From an uncultured Lachnospiraceae bacterium (lineage in GTDB: Bacteria > Bacillota > Clostridia > Lachnospirales > Lachnospiraceae): DNA of 9,647 nt. Positions 5,784-9,647 of this stretch are shown here, in pieces. Numbering within the stretch: position 1 is the stretch's first letter; each line of letters starts with the position of its first letter. Location of the stretch: the NCBI GenBank assembly GCA_945492935.1, contig CALYVE010000038.1, positions 1 to 9,647 on the forward strand, written 5' to 3'. A program made the translations under genes and the position numbers. The notes beneath the pieces were generated by a model. That model had not been told where the DNA came from and made no database searches. It saw nothing but the letters and a program-made list of their open reading frames with translations.

Positions 5784-7274
5784 ATGAATAACATGCCAAA
5801 AGTTAAGATTGGTATCGTAGCTGTAAGCCGTGACTGTTTCCCGGAGGAGCTTTCAGTTAACAGAAGAAAGGCACTTGTAGAGGCATACAAGGCAAAGTAT
5901 GATGCAGAGGAAATTTATGAGTGTCCAATCTGTATCGTTGAGAGTGAAATTCATATGATGCAGGCACTTGAAGATATTAAGGCTGCAGGCTGTAATGCAC
6001 TTTGTGTATATCTTGGTAACTTTGGTCCGGAAATCGCTGAGACATTACTTGCAAAATATTTCGAGGGACCTAAGATGTTTGTTGCTGCTGCAGAAGAGAC
6101 ATCTGCAAATGGCGGTTTGGTTCAGGGCAGAGGTGATGCATACTGTGGTATGCTTAATGCAAGCTACAACTTAAAGCTTCGTAACGTTAAGGCATATATC
6201 CCAGAGTATCCGGTAGGTACAGCTGAGGAGTGTGCTGATATGATTCATGAGTTCGTTCCGATTGCGAAAGCAGTTTACGGTTTAGAGAACCTTAAGATTA
6301 TCGGTTTTGGTCCACGTCCACTCAACTTCCTTGCATGTAACGCGCCAATCAAGCAGCTTTACAATCTGGGTGTTGAGATTGAAGAGAACTCAGAGCTTGA
6401 CTTGTTCGAAGCATTCAACAAGCATGCCGGTGATGAGAGAATTCCTGCTGTTGTAGCGGATATGGCAGCAGAGCTCGGTGCAGGTAATAAGAAGCCGGAA
6501 ATCCTTGAAAAACTTGCTCAGTATGAGCTTACATTACTTGACTGGGTTGAGGCACACAAGGGATCAAGAAAGTATGTTGCAATCGCAGGTAAGTGCTGGC
6601 CGGCATTCCAGACACAGTTTGGATTTGTTCCTTGCTACGTAAACAGCCGTCTTACAAAGATGGGTATTCCTGTTTCTTGTGAGGTTGATATCTATGGTGC
6701 ACTTTCAGAGTTCATCGGTACAGTCGTAAGTAATGATACAGTTACATTGCTTGATATTAACAACTCTGTTCCTGCTGATATCTACAATGAGGATATTGCA
6801 GGTAAGTTTGATTATACACAGAAGGATATTTTCATGGGCTTCCATTGCGGAAATACAGCTTCTTCAAAACTTGCATTCTGCGAGATGAAGAACCAGATGA
6901 TTATGGCACGTTCACTTCCGGAAGAAGTTACAAATGGTACTTTGGAAGGTGATATCATTCCTGGCGAAATTACATTCTTCCGTTTACAGAGTACAGCTGA
7001 TGCTAAGCTTCGTGCTTACATTGCTCAGGGTGAGGTACTTCCTGTTCGTACAAGATCATTCGGTGCAATCGGTATCTTTGCGATTCCGGAGATGGGAAGA
7101 TTCTATCGCCATGTATTGATTGAGAAGAATTATCCACATCACGGTGCTGTTGCATTTGGTCACTTTGGAAAGATTCTTTACGAAGTATTTAAGTATATTG
7201 GCGTTGATTACAAGGAAATTCGTTTCAACCAGCCAAAGGAAATGCGTTACATCACAGAGAATCCATTCTGCTAA
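5784..7274 (+). CDS. L-fucose/L-arabinose isomerase family protein, probable pentose isomerase
   Basis: The product is a 496-residue cytoplasmic aldose-ketose isomerase of the FucI/AraA fold family (COG2407-like). The N-terminal half is alpha/beta, beginning KVKIGIVAVSRDCFPEE; the C-terminal half carries the metal site. Glu300 in SCEVDIYGALSE and Asp324 in LLDINNS are 24 residues apart, the same spacing as the metal ligands Glu337 and Asp361 of E. coli FucI. His354 in GFHCGN and His452/453 or His460 (YPHHGAVAFGHFG) could complete the site. It is much shorter than FucI (about 590) and near AraA (about 500). It starts at ATG 5784 behind AGGAGGAG and ends 15 bases before the xylB start. No fuculokinase, ribulokinase, or aldolase for fuculose or ribulose phosphate is nearby. 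Its neighbour is xylulokinase, so D-xylose to D-xylulose is the most economical reaction, but this is inferred. L-arabinose, D-arabinose or L-fucose remain possible substrates. Confidence 0.85.
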   Translation: MNNMPKVKIGIVAVSRDCFPEELSVNRRKALVEAYKAKYDAEEIYECPICIVESEIHMMQALEDIKAAGCNALCVYLGNFGPEIAETLLAKYFEGPKMFVAAAEETSANGGLVQGRGDAYCGMLNASYNLKLRNVKAYIPEYPVGTAEECADMIHEFVPIAKAVYGLENLKIIGFGPRPLNFLACNAPIKQLYNLGVEIEENSELDLFEAFNKHAGDERIPAVVADMAAELGAGNKKPEILEKLAQYELTLLDWVEAHKGSRKYVAIAGKCWPAFQTQFGFVPCYVNSRLTKMGIPVSCEVDIYGALSEFIGTVVSNDTVTLLDINNSVPADIYNEDIAGKFDYTQKDIFMGFHCGNTASSKLAFCEMKNQMIMARSLPEEVTNGTLEGDIIPGEITFFRLQSTADAKLRAYIAQGEVLPVRTRSFGAIGIFAIPEMGRFYRHVLIEKNYPHHGAVAFGHFGKILYEVFKYIGVDYKEIRFNQPKEMRYITENPFC

Positions 7275-7292
7275 AAGGAGGATAAGGATTTG
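7275..7292 (+). promoter_or_regulatory. Ribosome binding site that fixes the xylB TTG start
   Basis: AAGGAGGAT begins directly after the isomerase stop codon (7272-7274) and is followed by TTG at 7290-7292. The codons after it read FIGVDLGTS, which aligns with the second residue onward of known xylulokinases (E. coli XylB begins MYIGIDLGTS), so the TTG start needs no extension. Confidence 0.8.
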
Positions 7293-8744
7293 TTTATTGG
7301 CGTAGATTTAGGTACATCCGCTGTCAAGCTGCTTTTAATGGCAGCTGACGGCAAGATTATAAAGACAGTTTCAAAGGAATACCCACTGAGCTTCCCGAAG
7401 CCGGGCTGGTCAGAACAGAATCCGGAAGACTGGTATACACAGAGTATTGCCGGTATCAAAGATTTATTAGAAGGTCTTAATCCGGATGACGTAAAGGGTA
7501 TTGGTGTCGGAGGACAGATGCATGGTCTTGTTACATTAGACGAGAATGACAATGTTATTCGCCCTGCTATCCTTTGGAATGATGGTAGAACTGTTGAAGA
7601 AACAGAATACTTAAATGAGGTAATCGGCAAAAAGACTCTTTCTGATTACACAGGTAATATTGCATTTGCCGGTTTCACAGCTCCAAAGATTCTTTGGATG
7701 AAAAAGAATGAGCCGGACAATTTTGCAAAGATTAAGAAGATCATGCTTCCTAAGGACTATCTTGTATATAGACTTTCCGGTGCGTTTAGCACAGATTTTT
7801 CGGATGCATCCGGTATGCTCTTACTTGATGTTAAGAATAAGTGTTGGTCTAAGGAGATGCTTGAAATTTGTGGCGTCGATGAGGCAATGCTTCCAAAGCT
7901 TTATGATAGTTTTGAGGTGGTTGGCGAATTAAATGACGCTTCAAAGACTGAGCTTGGCATGAGTGGTACTGTTAAGCTTGTTGCCGGTGCCGGTGACAAT
8001 GCAGCAGCTGCTGTAGGTACAGGTACTGTAGGAGCCGGAAAATGTAATCTTTCTCTTGGTACATCCGGTACAATTTTTATCACAAATGACAAGTTCCGCG
8101 TCGATGATTTTAATGCATTGCATAGCTTTGCGCATGCAGACGGAAACTTCCATTTGATGGGATGTATGCTTTCGGCAGCATCTTGTAACAAGTGGTGGAT
8201 GGATGAAATTATCAAGACAAAGGATTATCCTGCTGAACAGGCTAACATCACAAAGCTTGGTGAAAATAACGTATACTTCCTGCCATATTTGATGGGAGAG
8301 CGTTCTCCTCACAACAATCCGGCTGCCCGTGCGATGTTCATTGGAATGAGCATGGACACAACGAGAGAGGATATGACACAGGCAGTGCTTGAGGGTGTTG
8401 CATTTGGTCTTCGTGATTCTCTCGAGGTTGCTAAGAGCCTTGGAATCGAGATTAAGGCGACAAATATTTGCGGTGGTGGTGCGAAGAGCCCACTTTGGAA
8501 AAAGATAGTTGCTAACGTTATGGGTATTGAAGTAGATGTTGTTGAAAACGATGAAGGACCGGCACTTGGTGGTGCTATCCTTGCTGCTGTTGGATGCGGT
8601 GTATACGAGAGTGTAGAAGATGCAGCCAGCAAGATCGTTCGTTTCAAGGAGTCTATTCTTCCGGATGCAGAGCTTACAGCGAAGTATGAAGAGAAGTATC
8701 AGCACTTCAAGACACTTTACCCAACAGTAAAGGCATTATATTAA
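7290..8744 (+). CDS. xylB: Xylulokinase
   Basis: Xylulokinase phosphorylates D-xylulose with ATP to D-xylulose 5-phosphate, the entry point to the pentose phosphate pathway. The product is 484 residues, the same length as E. coli XylB, and aligns with it end to end. The FGGY-kinase N-terminal phosphate loop is MFIGVDLGTSAVKL. GQMHG at 75-79 is the xylulokinase substrate-binding motif, with Met77 and His78 at the same numbers as in E. coli. ILWNDGR, FTAPKILW, LPKDYL and SDASG follow. Asp236 in GAGDNAAAAVG is the catalytic base (Asp233 in E. coli). LSLGTSG, MLSAASCNKW, FLPYLMGERSPHNNP and ICGGGAKSPLWKKI form the nucleotide-binding half. GQMHG and this close match argue against ribulokinase, fuculokinase or glycerol kinase. 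It is the last gene of the operon, 15 bases after the isomerase stop, with a strong terminator 20 bases after its own stop. Confidence 0.96.
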   Translation: MFIGVDLGTSAVKLLLMAADGKIIKTVSKEYPLSFPKPGWSEQNPEDWYTQSIAGIKDLLEGLNPDDVKGIGVGGQMHGLVTLDENDNVIRPAILWNDGRTVEETEYLNEVIGKKTLSDYTGNIAFAGFTAPKILWMKKNEPDNFAKIKKIMLPKDYLVYRLSGAFSTDFSDASGMLLLDVKNKCWSKEMLEICGVDEAMLPKLYDSFEVVGELNDASKTELGMSGTVKLVAGAGDNAAAAVGTGTVGAGKCNLSLGTSGTIFITNDKFRVDDFNALHSFAHADGNFHLMGCMLSAASCNKWWMDEIIKTKDYPAEQANITKLGENNVYFLPYLMGERSPHNNPAARAMFIGMSMDTTREDMTQAVLEGVAFGLRDSLEVAKSLGIEIKATNICGGGAKSPLWKKIVANVMGIEVDVVENDEGPALGGAILAAVGCGVYESVEDAASKIVRFKESILPDAELTAKYEEKYQHFKTLYPTVKALY

Positions 8745-8763
8745 TTTGATTTACTATTTCCTG

Positions 8764-8791
8764 CGAGACGGCATTTGCCGTCTCGTTTTTT
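8764..8791 (+). terminator. Rho-independent terminator of the pentose operon
   Basis: CGAGACGGC (8764-8772) pairs perfectly with GCCGTCTCG (8777-8785) around the loop ATTT, and six T residues follow (8786-8791). It starts 20 bases after the xylB stop and marks the 3' end of the operon. Confidence 0.95.
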
Positions 8792-8957
8792 GTTGCATAG
8801 GATTTGTGTATCAAAAGCCTCGTGTTTAATTTAGTCCCGGCAGATTGCGCTAATAAAAACGTCTGAATGACTTTTTGTGCTACAACCCCGAAGAACCACC
8901 CCGGGGAATCTCTCTATTTTGAATTTCATAATATCTTCACATTTTTTCGTTGCATTA
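8792..8957. other. Non-coding intergenic stretch with two weak inverted repeats
   Basis: No convincing gene is seen here on either strand. AGTC (8833-8836) and CAGA (8841-8844) can pair with GACT (8869-8872) and TCTG (8862-8865), and TTTT follows at 8873, giving a possible weak back-up terminator. CCCCG (8886-8890) can pair with CGGGG (8902-8906), and CCCCGGGG at 8899-8906 is itself a palindrome. Both structures are short. A 32-codon frame at 8867-8965 has no ribosome binding site. Confidence 0.4.
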
Positions 8958-8986
8958 TTGAATAAAAATTGTTACTCTTGTATAGA
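8958..8986 (+). promoter_or_regulatory. Promoter of the membrane-protein gene
   Basis: TTGAAT (8958-8963) and TATAGA (8981-8986) are separated by exactly 17 bases, and each matches four of six sigma-70-type consensus bases. Transcription would begin near 8993, leaving a leader of about 30 bases before the ATG at 9023. AAGGA about 9-10 bases before that ATG serves as the ribosome binding site. Confidence 0.6.
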
Positions 8987-9022
8987 ACAAAAAACACATA
9001 ATAATATGAAGGAAAAATATTC

Positions 9023-9647
9023 ATGAAAGACGAAAAAAAGATTGATAATAAAAAAGAAATTGTGAAAGGTGAAGAAACAGCTTCAAAAATGAAGTCGAAT
9101 GAACAGGCAAAGGTTGAGGCAAAGGTTGAGGCTGAGGCAAAGGCTGAGACAGTGGCTGAAGAGGAAAAGAATACAGGAGAGCCTGAACATAAAATCCGCA
9201 CGGTACACGGACAACAAATCGATGTGAAGCCAACAAAGAAAAAGGAAGAAGGCCTCAAATTCAATTCTTTCAAGGAGAGAATTGAATACTATTGGGATTA
9301 TTATAAATGGACAGTAGGCGTTGCGGTCGCACTTGTATTTATTGCATTTATGCTTGTTCGTTCAGTTATAATTGAGATGAAACCTCCTATTATATATATT
9401 GCAATGATGAACGCGCATATGGATTCTCCGGGAGATGCGACCTTTGGCGATGACTACGGAAATCAACGTGGATTGGATCCGAAGTCCGGCAGTATTAAGA
9501 TGGATACGGACTTTATTCACCCAATGACGATAGATGACGCGGCGTTAAAAAATGATACAATCATAGCCAGTATGCAACGATTTACTGCAGCTGTTACAAC
9601 CTCAAATATTGATATTGCAATTACGAATCCGTGGGTTCTGAAGGATT
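9023..9647 (+). CDS. Unrecognised single-pass membrane protein, 3' end beyond window
   Basis: The frame is open from ATG 9023 to the last base: 208 complete codons with no stop. I do not recognise the family. Residues 1-80 are highly charged and low in complexity (Lys, Glu, Ala), with a small repeat AKVEAKVEAEAKAE at about 29-42. An aromatic, basic juxtamembrane stretch, ERIEYYWDYYKW (85-96), precedes one hydrophobic segment at about 97-114. Residues from about 120 onward (PPIIYIAMMNAHMDSPGD) begin a more ordinary globular domain. With the Lys-rich part before the membrane segment, the N-terminus should be cytoplasmic and the large C-terminal part outside. Similar layouts (charged tail, YYKW, one helix, extracytoplasmic domain) are, to my knowledge, seen in uncharacterised Lachnospiraceae proteins, but I cannot name a function. 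It has its own promoter and is not part of the pentose operon. Confidence 0.8.
   Translation, partial: MKDEKKIDNKKEIVKGEETASKMKSNEQAKVEAKVEAEAKAETVAEEEKNTGEPEHKIRTVHGQQIDVKPTKKKEEGLKFNSFKERIEYYWDYYKWTVGVAVALVFIAFMLVRSVIIEMKPPIIYIAMMNAHMDSPGDATFGDDYGNQRGLDPKSGSIKMDTDFIHPMTIDDAALKNDTIIASMQRFTAAVTTSNIDIAITNPWVLKD
9107..9148 (+). repeat. 12-base tandem repeat inside the membrane-protein gene
   Basis: GCAAAGGTTGAG occurs at 9107-9118 and again directly at 9119-9130. After a half unit GCTGAG (9131-9136), a third copy with one change, GCAAAGGCTGAG, follows at 9137-9148. Each unit encodes AKVE or AKAE. The unit is a multiple of three, so copy-number change by slippage would lengthen or shorten the cytoplasmic tail without a frameshift. 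Confidence 0.85.

Noticed and set aside
7941..8705. Long minus-strand open frame (254 codons) opposite xylB
   Set aside because: Its Cys-, Ser- and Thr-rich translation resembles no protein, and it lies wholly antisense to a well-conserved kinase gene.
8867..8965. Small + strand frame of 32 codons
   Set aside because: It has no Shine-Dalgarno sequence, unlike every other gene here, and its end overlaps the promoter at 8958-8986.
8926..9273. 115-codon minus-strand frame with Ser/Ala/Phe repeats
   Set aside because: The repeats are the antisense reading of the Lys/Glu/Ala tail of the + strand gene, which has a better promoter and ribosome binding site.
1..9647. CRISPR array, tRNA, insertion sequence or phage remnants
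   Set aside because: I saw no regularly spaced long repeats, cloverleaf-like sequence, transposase motifs or terminal inverted repeats. The only tandem repeat is the 12-base coding repeat at 9107-9148.

Overview
The window looks like chromosome of an anaerobic, AT-rich Firmicute, most likely a Lachnospiraceae-type gut or rumen bacterium (Roseburia/Agathobacter/Butyrivibrio-like). The genus is inferred, not proven. The reasons are the formate-lyase activase, a split transketolase, a FucI-like isomerase beside a xylulokinase, strong AGGAGG-type ribosome binding sites, frequent TTG starts, and short intergenic gaps with classic Rho-independent terminators. All real genes lie on the + strand. No tRNA, rRNA, CRISPR array, insertion sequence or phage gene is visible.

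Layout. (1) 1-47 is the terminator of a gene just upstream of the window. (2) 69-951 holds pflA, the radical-SAM activase of pyruvate formate-lyase, with its own extended -10 promoter, a leader hairpin, a TTG start and a probable terminator. (3) 914-1099 is a regulatory intergenic region with short direct and inverted repeats. (4) 1100-8744 is a compact six-gene pentoside operon: GH3 beta-xylosidase-type glycosidase, transaldolase, transketolase N subunit, transketolase C subunit, L-fucose/L-arabinose-isomerase-family protein and xylulokinase. It closes with a strong terminator at 8764-8791. A GC-rich hairpin without a U-tract at 5727-5747 divides the operon into a front half and a back half. 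(5) 8792-9022 is non-coding and ends in a good promoter. (6) 9023 to the window end is the first part of an unrecognised single-pass membrane protein, cut off by the window edge.

How the genes work together. The cytoplasmic GH3 enzyme releases pentose from imported xylo- or arabinoxylo-oligosaccharides. The isomerase makes the ketopentose, XylB phosphorylates it to xylulose 5-phosphate, and transketolase plus transaldolase convert pentose phosphates into fructose 6-phosphate and glyceraldehyde 3-phosphate. The resulting pyruvate can enter the formate/acetyl-CoA branch that PflA switches on. No classical xylose isomerase (XylA), transporter, regulator, or ribulose-phosphate epimerase/isomerase is in the window. 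The most interesting point is therefore the FucI-like protein in the position where a xylose isomerase would be expected. This is a well-organised catabolic operon with one probable non-orthologous enzyme replacement. I see no evidence for a wholly new type of system.
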